DNA of 7,665 nt from an uncultured Chloroflexota bacterium (lineage in GTDB: Bacteria; Chloroflexota; Dehalococcoidia; Lucifugimonadales; CAJWER01): positions 1 through 7,665 of the forward strand of contig CAJWER010000139.1 in NCBI GenBank assembly GCA_913030785.1, written 5' to 3'. The notes under the pieces are model-generated. The model had not been told where the DNA came from. It saw nothing but the letters and a program-made list of their open reading frames with translations, and searched no databases. Made by a program: the position numbers and the translations under genes. Below are positions 1 through 6,329 of this stretch, in pieces; positions within the stretch are counted from its first letter, which is position 1; each line of letters starts with the position of its first letter.

Positions 1-62
1 ACATCCGTATCGCCATGGAGACACGACGCCGTAGTCTCTCCCGCAGGTAGCATTCCGGCAAT

Positions 63-68
63 GGAGGT
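63..68 (+). promoter_or_regulatory. Ribosome binding site deciding the TTG start of the first oxidoreductase
   Basis: A consensus GGAGGT lies 7 nt before TTG at 76. It is embedded in an upstream in-frame ATG (61), so both cannot be ideal. The same ATGGAGGTA string precedes the TTG start of the isomerase gene at 3514, which supports the TTG reading. Confidence 0.6.
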
Positions 69-75
69 ATCTCGA

Positions 76-1191
76 TTGAGCAAGGACAATGGTTTCGTCG
101 TGGGTGTCGTGTCCTCGCATGGTCACGAGAGCGGCCACATTCAGGTGTGGGATGTCTTGCCGGAGGTCGATGCTATCCATGTCTGCACCATTGACAACGA
201 GGCAGATCTGGACGCGATAGCCGCCCTGTCCCCGAAGACGGTATCCAAAACCAAGGACCTCAGCGAACTCCTCAGCACCCCCGGCCTGGACGCCGTGGCG
301 GTGTGCGTACGGCCCGACCTGGGACCGGATGTCCTACGGGCAGCAGTCTCTGCCGGGATACCGGTTCTGTTCGACAAACCCGCGTCAACCAGCGCCGCCG
401 CCATGCGGGAGGTGGCCGACCTGGCCCGCGATAAAGGCGTGACGTCAGGGGCCATGTTTCAGTGGCGTCGGGCCGCGCCAATGATGGAGGCTCGCCGAAT
501 GCTTCAGGAAGGGGCGTTTGGAGATCTATGGGCCGTGGAGGCGCGCGTTCTGACCTCTCAACTACGCTATCGCCGACCGGATACGTCCTGGCTGTTCAAG
601 TCGCAATATGCCGGCAGCGGCATCCTCTCGTGGCTCGGGTGCCACAAACTGGACCTCCTCAACTACATTACCGACGACCGCATAGTAGAAGTCACTGCCA
701 TGACCGGTAACCAAAATCCTGAGAAGGTGGATGTCGAGGACACGGCGTTCGTGACGTTCCGCTTCTCCAGCGGGGTCATGGGGACCCTATATGCCGGTTA
801 CCTGATGGCCGGGCCTGGAAAGAACCCAGATGATGGATTTATCGCGCTCCGTGGGTCCAAGGGGTATGCGGAGATACACACAAACACACCCTGGTCGGAT
901 AACCGTTTCGATGGCCAACCTTCCGACCCAAATATGCGGGTATGGAGCGAGGCGCCTGGCTGGGAAACGGGCGGCCAACGCGAGCTCAATTTCAATGCGC
1001 CGGAGTCGCACGTCTACGGCGGGATAATGGCCGAACGACTGTTCAGAGAGTTCCTCCAGGCTAGCACGGTGGGTGCCCCAGCGCCGAGTCCCATCGAGTC
1101 CTCTGTGCACTTGCTGGAGGTAGTCGAAGCAGCAAAGGAATCGTCCCGCACAGGACGTGCCGTGAGAATCCCTGGACGGTCAACATCCTAG
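76..1191 (+). CDS. Gfo/Idh/MocA-family NAD(P)-dependent oxidoreductase
   Basis: Probable cytoplasmic dehydrogenase or reductase acting on a sugar, cyclitol or related polyol. About 371 residues, usual for the family. Seen: an N-terminal Rossmann-like domain (about 1-120), then the family's Lys in an FDKP motif (K101, matching the usual EKP), then a C-terminal alpha/beta domain with the GCHKLDLLNY active-site motif (H190, D193). The tail has the typical helix followed by a short strand ending in AVRIP. The nucleotide-binding loop is odd: GVVSSHGHESGH at residues 10-21 replaces the usual GxGxxG/A, so cofactor binding may differ. I prefer TTG at 76 because a perfect GGAGGT lies 7 nt upstream (63-68); ATG at 61 would add five residues, contain that site itself and have only a weak one of its own. 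The stop overlaps the next start by 1 nt (TAGTG), so it heads an operon. The family is secure; the substrate is unknown. Confidence 0.9.
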   Translation: MSKDNGFVVGVVSSHGHESGHIQVWDVLPEVDAIHVCTIDNEADLDAIAALSPKTVSKTKDLSELLSTPGLDAVAVCVRPDLGPDVLRAAVSAGIPVLFDKPASTSAAAMREVADLARDKGVTSGAMFQWRRAAPMMEARRMLQEGAFGDLWAVEARVLTSQLRYRRPDTSWLFKSQYAGSGILSWLGCHKLDLLNYITDDRIVEVTAMTGNQNPEKVDVEDTAFVTFRFSSGVMGTLYAGYLMAGPGKNPDDGFIALRGSKGYAEIHTNTPWSDNRFDGQPSDPNMRVWSEAPGWETGGQRELNFNAPESHVYGGIMAERLFREFLQASTVGAPAPSPIESSVHLLEVVEAAKESSRTGRAVRIPGRSTS

Positions 1192-2003
1192 TGCTTTCCA
1201 AACAGGATATCGGACACTACCACGCATACGGCTTCGTAGTAATCAGGGAATGTCTGTCGAAGGCGGAGGTGGAGCGAATAAGCATCGCCCATCGCCGAGC
1301 CATAGATGCAAAGGCCTCCGCCGACGGCCGGTTTGGCGACAGCGGCACCGTCAACTATGCAAATTTTGTCGAAGACGATGATGCTTTCTTGGAGTTGATC
1401 GAGCACCCGAACCTAATGGAGGCGATGCGAGACATAGATGGAACCGAGTTCCTGTACATGGGCGGTAGTGATATCTGGGAGAATCGCGACGACACGCCGT
1501 GGCATTGCGATCAGATTCCTGGGAGCAAGGTCTGGACTGCCAAGGCCGCGGTCTACCTGGATGAGGCCCGTCAGGGTGATGGGGCTCTAAATGCCATACC
1601 AGGAACGCACATACCGGAATTCAATGCAGCTATTATGCGCTCGTGGGGTAAATTCCAGGGCCTTGGTAGTCCCAGACTATGGCTGCCGCCCAAGGAAGTT
1701 CCAGGGGCCGTGTCGGTGCAAACAAACCCTGGCGACGTGGTCCTCTTCCAGACGAACTTGTGGCACTCCGCCTGGAGGCGGGTCGACGAACAGCCGAGAC
1801 GCAACCTGTTCATTCAGTACTTTCGCGACCCCGGAGACGACGTGCTCGCCCTGCGAGAGCTTCGCGAAGCAGTCACAGGGTCTCTTGGCGAAGAGCGGCC
1901 ATATGTGTACAGTGCCGCCATGATGACCAAAGGTGGTGCACGCAGGGAGAAGATGGCGTCACGACTTGAAGAGCTGGGGATCGACAACGTGAGAGAGCAA
2001 TGA
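1191..2003 (+). CDS. Phytanoyl-CoA dioxygenase (PhyH) family Fe(II)/2-oxoglutarate oxygenase
   Basis: Predicted non-haem iron dioxygenase that hydroxylates a small molecule using O2 and 2-oxoglutarate; cytoplasmic, with no signal peptide seen. 270 residues, normal for bacterial PhyH proteins. Seen: an N-terminal helix and YGFVVI strand typical of the family (about 10-18), the iron-binding HxD in WHCD (H105, D107), the distal His in LWHSAW (H192), and an Arg pair shortly after it (R203/R204) placed to bind the 2-oxoglutarate carboxylate. GALNAIPGTH and NPGDVVLF are usual cupin-core strands. GTG at 1191 overlaps the previous TAG by one base, which suggests translational coupling; its own ribosome site is weak. 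Despite the family name, most bacterial members do not act on phytanoyl-CoA. Here the neighbours point to a carbohydrate or cyclitol derivative, which is inference. Confidence 0.88.
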   Translation: MLSKQDIGHYHAYGFVVIRECLSKAEVERISIAHRRAIDAKASADGRFGDSGTVNYANFVEDDDAFLELIEHPNLMEAMRDIDGTEFLYMGGSDIWENRDDTPWHCDQIPGSKVWTAKAAVYLDEARQGDGALNAIPGTHIPEFNAAIMRSWGKFQGLGSPRLWLPPKEVPGAVSVQTNPGDVVLFQTNLWHSAWRRVDEQPRRNLFIQYFRDPGDDVLALRELREAVTGSLGEERPYVYSAAMMTKGGARREKMASRLEELGIDNVREQ

Positions 2004-2041
2004 TTCGCCCCGACCGAACCACGATCAAAGAGTGACCAAAC

Positions 2042-3463
2042 TTGCCTGAACTACTAGGTCAGACGCGATTCCAAAATGTGGGTAGCCTGTGGGAGTTGCC
2101 GGAAGCTGACTCGACCGGATTCGAGCCCTCCGCCGACGGTGCTCGATTCAGTGCTCCTCCGGATCAGAACTCCGTGCTGAGGGGCACCGGCGTGCACACT
2201 CGGAACGGCGATAGCATCGCTCTCCGGTTTCACGCTATTGCGCCGACATCGGGTCGCCTTGAGTTCGGATTCGACGCCGATACCCACGAGCATGCCCGGG
2301 TAGAGTTCGACTTTGCGCGCTCGCTAATCTCGCTGTCAACGTCCGACTGGTCCATCCCGCAGCCAGTCGCATCCGCGCCCCTTTCTTTGAGCGCCGGCGA
2401 GTCTGTGACAGTGGTCATCGAGAAGACCGAGGCCGGCGGCGACCTGATCAAGAATGCCGATATACGCGTGCACCTGGACGGGAGCCAAATTCTGGATGCG
2501 ACCGACTTGGACCTCCTGCCTGAGATGGGGGTCGCCATTGGGGTCCAAGGCACAACGTGTGTCGTCGAGGAGTTCATCCATCGCGGTTCGCCGCCCACGA
2601 TCCCGGAGTACCTTCACCTGGGCGGCTGGCAGATGCTCAACCTCGAGTCCATTGAAGATAACCTGGCCTCGCTCTGCCGTGGCTTGACCCGGGCTACCGC
2701 TGAAGGCGTCGAATTGCTGGTGAGCCCGGAGACATCCCTCACGGGCCTGTTTCCGCACAGCCACGTGACAACTAACCAGGCAGCGATTGACGAGGCCGAA
2801 GGCCAGCTCAGGAAATTTATCGGCGGTCTGAAGAACGCCCCGTACCTGGTTGCCGGGCTACCAGAGTGGAAGAGCGAGCCAGGACACACTCGCACCTCCA
2901 CCCGCTACAACGTCTGCCGCGTCTACGATCCTGATGGCGGGATCGTCTCGACCCACCCCAAGGTCCACTCGGCCGAAGACGAGTTCTGGCACGGACGACA
3001 CCTGAACGAGTTTGTCGTGCACGGCGTGCCGACAACTCTCCACGTGTGCCACGATCGTCGCTACCCGGAGCTATCGACGCTCCCGGTCATGTTCGGCGCG
3101 CGGCTGGTGCTCCATCCGTCCAATGCCGGGGATATCTCCGGCAGCGTCGATGCCTTCGAGGCAAGGGCGATGGCGGACTCGGACACCACCCACGCATTCC
3201 ACATCAATGTCAATGGAGGAGGCGGAAGCTACATCGTCGGCCCTCAGCGCGAGGACAACCTGATCGCAGTCAGCCCCGAGTGTGATCGATACAACGACGA
3301 CTATCCGATGGTGGGCCCCGCACAGGAGAGCCTGCTCCATGCCAGAATTCGAGTCCACGACGCCTTTGGGTACTGGCCAGAGCGCTCTCTCCGTGCATCC
3401 GAAGCCACCGCAGAGGCATACCAGGCCCTCTACCACCAGCTAGGGAGAGGCCGTCATGTGTAG
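2042..3463 (+). CDS. Carbon-nitrogen hydrolase (nitrilase superfamily) with an extra N-terminal beta-sandwich-like domain
   Basis: Predicted amidase- or nitrilase-type hydrolase of 473 residues, about 190 longer than a plain nitrilase domain. Residues from about 195 onward carry the superfamily's Glu-Lys-Cys triad: E230 in SPETSL, K307 in HPKVHSAEDEFW, and C336 in VCHDRRYPEL, followed by LVLHPSNAG. Residues about 30-185 alternate short beta strands (for example RLEFGFDAD, ARVEFDF, VTVVIEKT, DIRVHLDG) and end in an acidic strand-turn, resembling a LamG/concanavalin-like sandwich; I infer this fold from strand pattern only. No signal peptide is visible. TTG at 2042 is the first possible start after an in-frame TGA at 2033; GTG at 2078 is an alternative, and the ribosome site is weak. 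It lies 38 nt after the dioxygenase gene. The triad supports an active enzyme, but the substrate cannot be read from sequence. Confidence 0.85.
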   Translation: MPELLGQTRFQNVGSLWELPEADSTGFEPSADGARFSAPPDQNSVLRGTGVHTRNGDSIALRFHAIAPTSGRLEFGFDADTHEHARVEFDFARSLISLSTSDWSIPQPVASAPLSLSAGESVTVVIEKTEAGGDLIKNADIRVHLDGSQILDATDLDLLPEMGVAIGVQGTTCVVEEFIHRGSPPTIPEYLHLGGWQMLNLESIEDNLASLCRGLTRATAEGVELLVSPETSLTGLFPHSHVTTNQAAIDEAEGQLRKFIGGLKNAPYLVAGLPEWKSEPGHTRTSTRYNVCRVYDPDGGIVSTHPKVHSAEDEFWHGRHLNEFVVHGVPTTLHVCHDRRYPELSTLPVMFGARLVLHPSNAGDISGSVDAFEARAMADSDTTHAFHINVNGGGGSYIVGPQREDNLIAVSPECDRYNDDYPMVGPAQESLLHARIRVHDAFGYWPERSLRASEATAEAYQALYHQLGRGRHV

Positions 3464-3501
3464 TAGCATGGCACGCCCAGGCTGCTGATCGTGAACACTA
3501 T

Positions 3502-3507
3502 GGAGGT
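3502..3507 (+). promoter_or_regulatory. Ribosome binding site for the TIM-barrel isomerase
   Basis: GGAGGT lies 6 nt before a TTG start at 3514. An ATG at 3500 overlaps the site but is out of frame, so TTG is the natural start. Confidence 0.7.
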
Positions 3508-3513
3508 AGTATA

Positions 3514-4395
3514 TTGCCCGTCTACAGCATAGCCAGCAGTCTGTTCCTTTATGACAAGCAGGGTCAAAACATCGGGGACCCGATCGACGCTATCCGGTCT
3601 GCCGCTGCAGCTCGCTTTCCCGAGATCGAACTGATGGCCGAAGGGGCTGGATGGGAGGACGGGCCGCCAGACCCGAAGCCCTATCTAGATGCCCTCGAAA
3701 GCAGCGGAGTATATCCCCACACGATCCACGCCCCATACTCGGTCGTCAATCTGGCCAGCTTCGACGAAGTCGAACGCAAGGATGGCGTCGATCAGGTCGC
3801 TGCGGCCATGCGATTTTTTGCGGAGGTAGGCGGCAAGACTGTGGTCATTCACGCCAGCGGTCGCCCTCCTACCCCGGATGAAAATTACTACAATCTGCAA
3901 AATATCGGTACCGCTACGGAGATTGCCCATCGGTCGATCTCCGAACTGGCAGCCGTGGCTGAGACGGAAGGCGTGCGGATTGCGCTCGAAAATCTCCCGG
4001 CAACAACCATGCCGGCCCGCCCTCTACAGACCATGCAGGAGTTGCGCTCCTTCATGGCCGACCTGCCAGCAGAGCACGTCGGCATATGCCACGACATCGG
4101 TCATTCCCGGCTTATCGGTCTCGATATTGCCGATGAGGCACGTATCGCATCGGACCGCCTGTACGCCCTCCATATCCAGGATGGGTCCACCGGTGACGAC
4201 GACCATCTCCCGCCCGGCCACGGCGTATTGGACTTCAATTCCTATGCAAAAGCCCTCGCGGACATCAATTTCGGCGGTGCATGGACCCTCGAGGTGCTGG
4301 TGAAAAACCACCCTGGCAGCGTCGAGGACGTGACCATTGAGACAGTGGAAATTCGCGATCGATGGAATACCCAAGGGATGGGAAACATTTCATAG
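3514..4395 (+). CDS. Sugar phosphate isomerase/epimerase-like TIM barrel (xylose isomerase-like / AP endonuclease family 2)
   Basis: Predicted metal-dependent isomerase or epimerase of 293 residues, the usual length for IolE/IolI- or hydroxypyruvate-isomerase-like proteins. The expected metal and substrate residues appear in order: H72 (IHAPYS), H113 (VVIHASG), E159 (IALENLP), H193/D194/H197 (CHDIGHSRL), H220 with D223 (LHIQDGS), H236 (PPGHGVLDF) and E260 (TLEVL). This matches the E-D-H-E metal-site pattern of the superfamily. The TTG start is supported by the strong GGAGGT. It lies 50 nt after the nitrilase gene and 67 nt before the deacetylase gene. Superfamily members interconvert ketoses, inosose or keto-inositol intermediates; together with the upstream oxidoreductase this resembles inositol-type chemistry, though that link is inference. 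AP endonuclease activity is unlikely because no DNA repair genes are nearby. Confidence 0.88.
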   Translation: MPVYSIASSLFLYDKQGQNIGDPIDAIRSAAAARFPEIELMAEGAGWEDGPPDPKPYLDALESSGVYPHTIHAPYSVVNLASFDEVERKDGVDQVAAAMRFFAEVGGKTVVIHASGRPPTPDENYYNLQNIGTATEIAHRSISELAAVAETEGVRIALENLPATTMPARPLQTMQELRSFMADLPAEHVGICHDIGHSRLIGLDIADEARIASDRLYALHIQDGSTGDDDHLPPGHGVLDFNSYAKALADINFGGAWTLEVLVKNHPGSVEDVTIETVEIRDRWNTQGMGNIS

Positions 4396-4421
4396 ATAGT
4401 CGACAAAGCCGGTGTTTCCCA
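4379..4421 (+). repeat. 9-bp perfect inverted repeat across the isomerase stop codon
   Basis: TGGGAAACA (4379-4387) and TGTTTCCCA (4413-4421) are perfect reverse complements separated by 25 nt. The repeat spans the isomerase stop codon and most of the spacer before the deacetylase. No run of T follows, so it is not a standard intrinsic terminator. An mRNA-stabilising or processing hairpin, or a protein-binding site, would fit. Confidence 0.5.
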
Positions 4422-4446
4422 CGTATAGCAATACAAAACAACGTGC

Positions 4447-4452
4447 AAGGAG
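4447..4452 (+). promoter_or_regulatory. Ribosome binding site for the PIG-L deacetylase
   Basis: AAGGAG lies 10 nt before ATG at 4463. It rules against the longer in-frame GTG at 4412, which would place this site inside the coding region and add 17 residues that do not resemble the family's N terminus. Confidence 0.7.
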
Positions 4453-4462
4453 AACCAATCCA

Positions 4463-5311
4463 ATGGGCCAGAATCTACGCTTTCTGGGCATCGTCGCCCA
4501 TCCTCATGACTTCACGCACTTCGCCGGTACACTAGGCGTCCAAACGGCCCTGGGTGACACGGCGACCGTAGTCTCCATGACAGCAGGCGTTGGCACGCAC
4601 AACGAAAAGCTGGCCACGGAGCTGATGAAGCCGCCGTCGGAGCAGGATCCGGCAATCATCAATCAACCCGCGGAAGAGCGGGCGGAGGAGAAGATCGATG
4701 AATTGCGTCGAGCCTGCGCAATATTCGGTGTCACTGACGTCCGAGTCCTGGGCTATCCGGATAAGCCATTTGTATTTGAGCGCCACCCGGACGCAGCCGA
4801 GAAGCTGAGGGAAATTATCCTCGAGGTCCGGCCTCATGTGATCTTCTCTCAGAGTCCATATCTCAAGGGCCCCCATGGCCACAAATCAGGCGTTCAAAAT
4901 GATCATACGGAGACCGCCAATGCCACGGAGATGGCCAAGTCTATCTCGACGCTGCCTCGGCTCGGATCTGGCCAGGCGCCCCACACCGTAGCGGCAACAT
5001 ATTTTCCCGGGGTCTATTTCGAGCACGAGGAGTGGGACTTCACCGTTGACGTCAGTGAGTGGTTCGAACAACGCGTCGAGGCCGAGGCGACGTACGTCAG
5101 CCAGGGCCACACCCAGGGGTATGCTCGTCGGAGGATGACGCTGGTCTTAGGGAATATCGGCTCGTCCGTAGGTACCATGTATGCGGAAGCTTTCGTGAGG
5201 GACAAGGTGGAGTTACTGTCCAATATTACGCTCCCAGAGTCTCTCCTGAAGCTGGAGACTCAGACGAAGTTGGAGCAGATCGAAGCTATTACCGGTGGTG
5301 GCAATCCATAG
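4463..5311 (+). CDS. PIG-L/LmbE-family Zn-dependent de-N-acylase with an altered catalytic motif
   Basis: Predicted 282-residue PIG-L (LmbE-like) hydrolase, a family that removes N-acyl groups from amino sugars and their conjugates (MshB, BshB, GlcNAc-PI de-N-acetylase). Seen: the opening strand then AHPHDFTH, where H13 and D16 match zinc ligands of the AHPDD motif. H148 in QNDHTE fits the third zinc ligand. The first Asp of AHPDD, the general base in MshB, is His here (H15). A GPHGHKSG loop precedes H148. The C-terminal ~90 residues are longer than a minimal LmbE domain and lack a motif I recognise. ATG 4463 was chosen for its ribosome site. It is the last gene of the operon, and its stop is 55 nt from the end of a convergent gene fragment. 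Zinc binding looks intact, but activity or substrate may differ from classical deacetylases. Confidence 0.85.
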   Translation: MGQNLRFLGIVAHPHDFTHFAGTLGVQTALGDTATVVSMTAGVGTHNEKLATELMKPPSEQDPAIINQPAEERAEEKIDELRRACAIFGVTDVRVLGYPDKPFVFERHPDAAEKLREIILEVRPHVIFSQSPYLKGPHGHKSGVQNDHTETANATEMAKSISTLPRLGSGQAPHTVAATYFPGVYFEHEEWDFTVDVSEWFEQRVEAEATYVSQGHTQGYARRRMTLVLGNIGSSVGTMYAEAFVRDKVELLSNITLPESLLKLETQTKLEQIEAITGGGNP

Positions 5312-5320
5312 CGAATTCGC
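5311..5320. repeat. 10-bp palindrome between convergent genes
   Basis: GCGAATTCGC starts at the last base of the deacetylase stop codon and is a perfect palindrome with no loop. The 55-nt convergent spacer (5312-5366) shows no hairpin followed by a T run on either strand, so I see no intrinsic terminator here. The palindrome may be chance. Confidence 0.25.
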
Positions 5321-5366
5321 TGCCCCCGACCAGGGAGTTGCCCAACGCGGCTGCATATGGCAGAAC

Positions 5367-5753
5367 TCACCCTTGCTTTGGGGGGAGCACATGCTGCAGG
5401 GCGTCCAGCAGAGGCCCGAACCCCTCGGTGGCCGGCTGGCCCATTAGGCATACCTGAATCCAGTTGCGATCGCGAAGATCATGGCTATTGTAGGAGATCA
5501 ATAAGCCCTGCTCTTCGAGGCGACGGCCCACGTCAACGGTGTCGGTGCCGGGAGGCAAACCAATGGTGGTCACTGCCGGTGTAGAGTGCTCGTAATTCGC
5601 CACAATATTGCAGCCCATCCGGCGCAGCCCTCCCCGAAGGCGAGTAGCTGCGGAATCGATTGAGTGCAAGACATCCTCGGCGTCAAGGTCTCGGATGGCA
5701 GCGTCGAGCGTGTACACCAGGTTCGTTATTTGAGGGTGGCCCAACTTTACCAC
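5367..5753 (-). pseudogene. C-terminal remnant of a class V (PLP-dependent) aminotransferase
   Basis: The 128-residue frame matches the C-terminal small domain of fold-type I class V aminotransferases. Seen: NLVYTLDAAI near the start, where full proteins have a similar motif roughly 240 residues in, then STPAVTTIGLPPGTD, RRLEEQGLLISYNS and NWIQVCLMG, ending in a final helix. The N-terminal PLP-binding part, with the Schiff-base Lys, is missing. Upstream, the frame closes at a TAG (5784-5786 on the + strand) and only about 108 nt separate it from the Smr gene. The remnant therefore cannot be an active transaminase. It lies downstream of, and on the same strand as, the Smr gene, ending tail-to-tail with the + strand operon. 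GTG at 5753 is a nominal start without a clear ribosome site. Family assignment is from recalled motifs; the truncation is directly visible. Confidence 0.72.
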
Positions 5754-5861
5754 ACGTGCTGGGCCTGACGGAGGCAGGGTAGTCTACCGGTGGGCCGGCG
5801 TCACTTTCATGTTAATTTGAACAAAGACCGGGGCTGTATCGTGACACCCGAGTCTTCTGCG

Positions 5862-6326
5862 CTACATCGCTTCATACGATTTGACCCGACCCTTATGGAC
5901 CACTCTCAGTCGTTGTTGACTCTCCAGCGCTTTGATCGCCTGTATCACGGTGGGTTCGCCGTGCCTGCGAAATTTTCCGATGATCTTGCTTCGACCCTTG
6001 GCCTGCTCACAGTAGGTCCACACCTGCTCCTCCAAGGCGTCCTCGGTGCTGGGAAGGGAGAGCATCGGTATCACGGCGGTGTGCCCCTGGTTGCCGTCTA
6101 TTGATTCCCCTGGCATGAACTCAAGGTGCTCCTCGTGTCGCTGAAGAAACGCTCTTAGCCGCGTACGTAATACTCCGCCAGTACCCGTGGACCCATAGCC
6201 GTGAACGATATCCAGGCTGCCACCTACACGGCCCGTCTTTTGAACCTCATCGTTGTAGAACTCTATGAACGCTGGCAGGGCCTCTGTCCAGGTTAGTCCG
6301 TGGAGATCTATTTCGCGGGAAGCCAC
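5862..6326 (-). CDS. Smr-domain protein with a C-terminal winged-helix-like tail
   Basis: 154-residue protein. Residues 1-85 form an Smr (MutS2 C-terminal-like) domain: DLHG at 7-10, then a helix, then HGYGSTGTGG with a following LR (42-54), the hallmark pair of this fold. Smr domains bind or cleave nucleic acid (DNA in MutS2, RNA in some stand-alone proteins). The last ~60 residues (from STEDALEEQ) read as helix-helix-helix plus a short beta hairpin (RLRVVHKGRVKSYEAM), like a small winged helix; that is inference. GTG at 6326 lies 3 nt after the TGA of the upstream isomerase gene, with a GGGGGA ribosome site 6 nt ahead, so the two are translationally coupled. The pairing with a sugar-phosphate enzyme has no obvious functional logic. 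A stand-alone nuclease or nucleic-acid-binding role is most likely. Confidence 0.82.
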   Translation of the reverse strand: MASREIDLHGLTWTEALPAFIEFYNDEVQKTGRVGGSLDIVHGYGSTGTGGVLRTRLRAFLQRHEEHLEFMPGESIDGNQGHTAVIPMLSLPSTEDALEEQVWTYCEQAKGRSKIIGKFRRHGEPTVIQAIKALESQQRLRVVHKGRVKSYEAM

Positions 6327-6329
6327 TGC

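Noticed and set aside
1..60. Possible 3' end of an upstream gene
   Set aside because: Frames 2 and 3 end at stops (32-34 and 48-50), but the few residues visible match nothing, and frame 1 is simply open into the first gene.
4412..4462. Longer GTG start for the PIG-L gene
   Set aside because: It lacks a ribosome site, lies inside an inverted repeat, and adds 17 residues before the family's normal N-terminal strand; ATG 4463 has AAGGAG upstream.
5466..5473. GCGATCGC octamers (here and near 7278), like the cyanobacterial HIP1 repeat
   Set aside because: Only two copies occur in 7.7 kb of GC-rich DNA; true HIP1 genomes carry it far more often, and the gene content is not cyanobacterial.
5790..6104. 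104-residue + strand ORF
   Set aside because: It runs opposite the C-terminal half of the well-supported Smr gene and has no recognisable motif, so it is a shadow frame.
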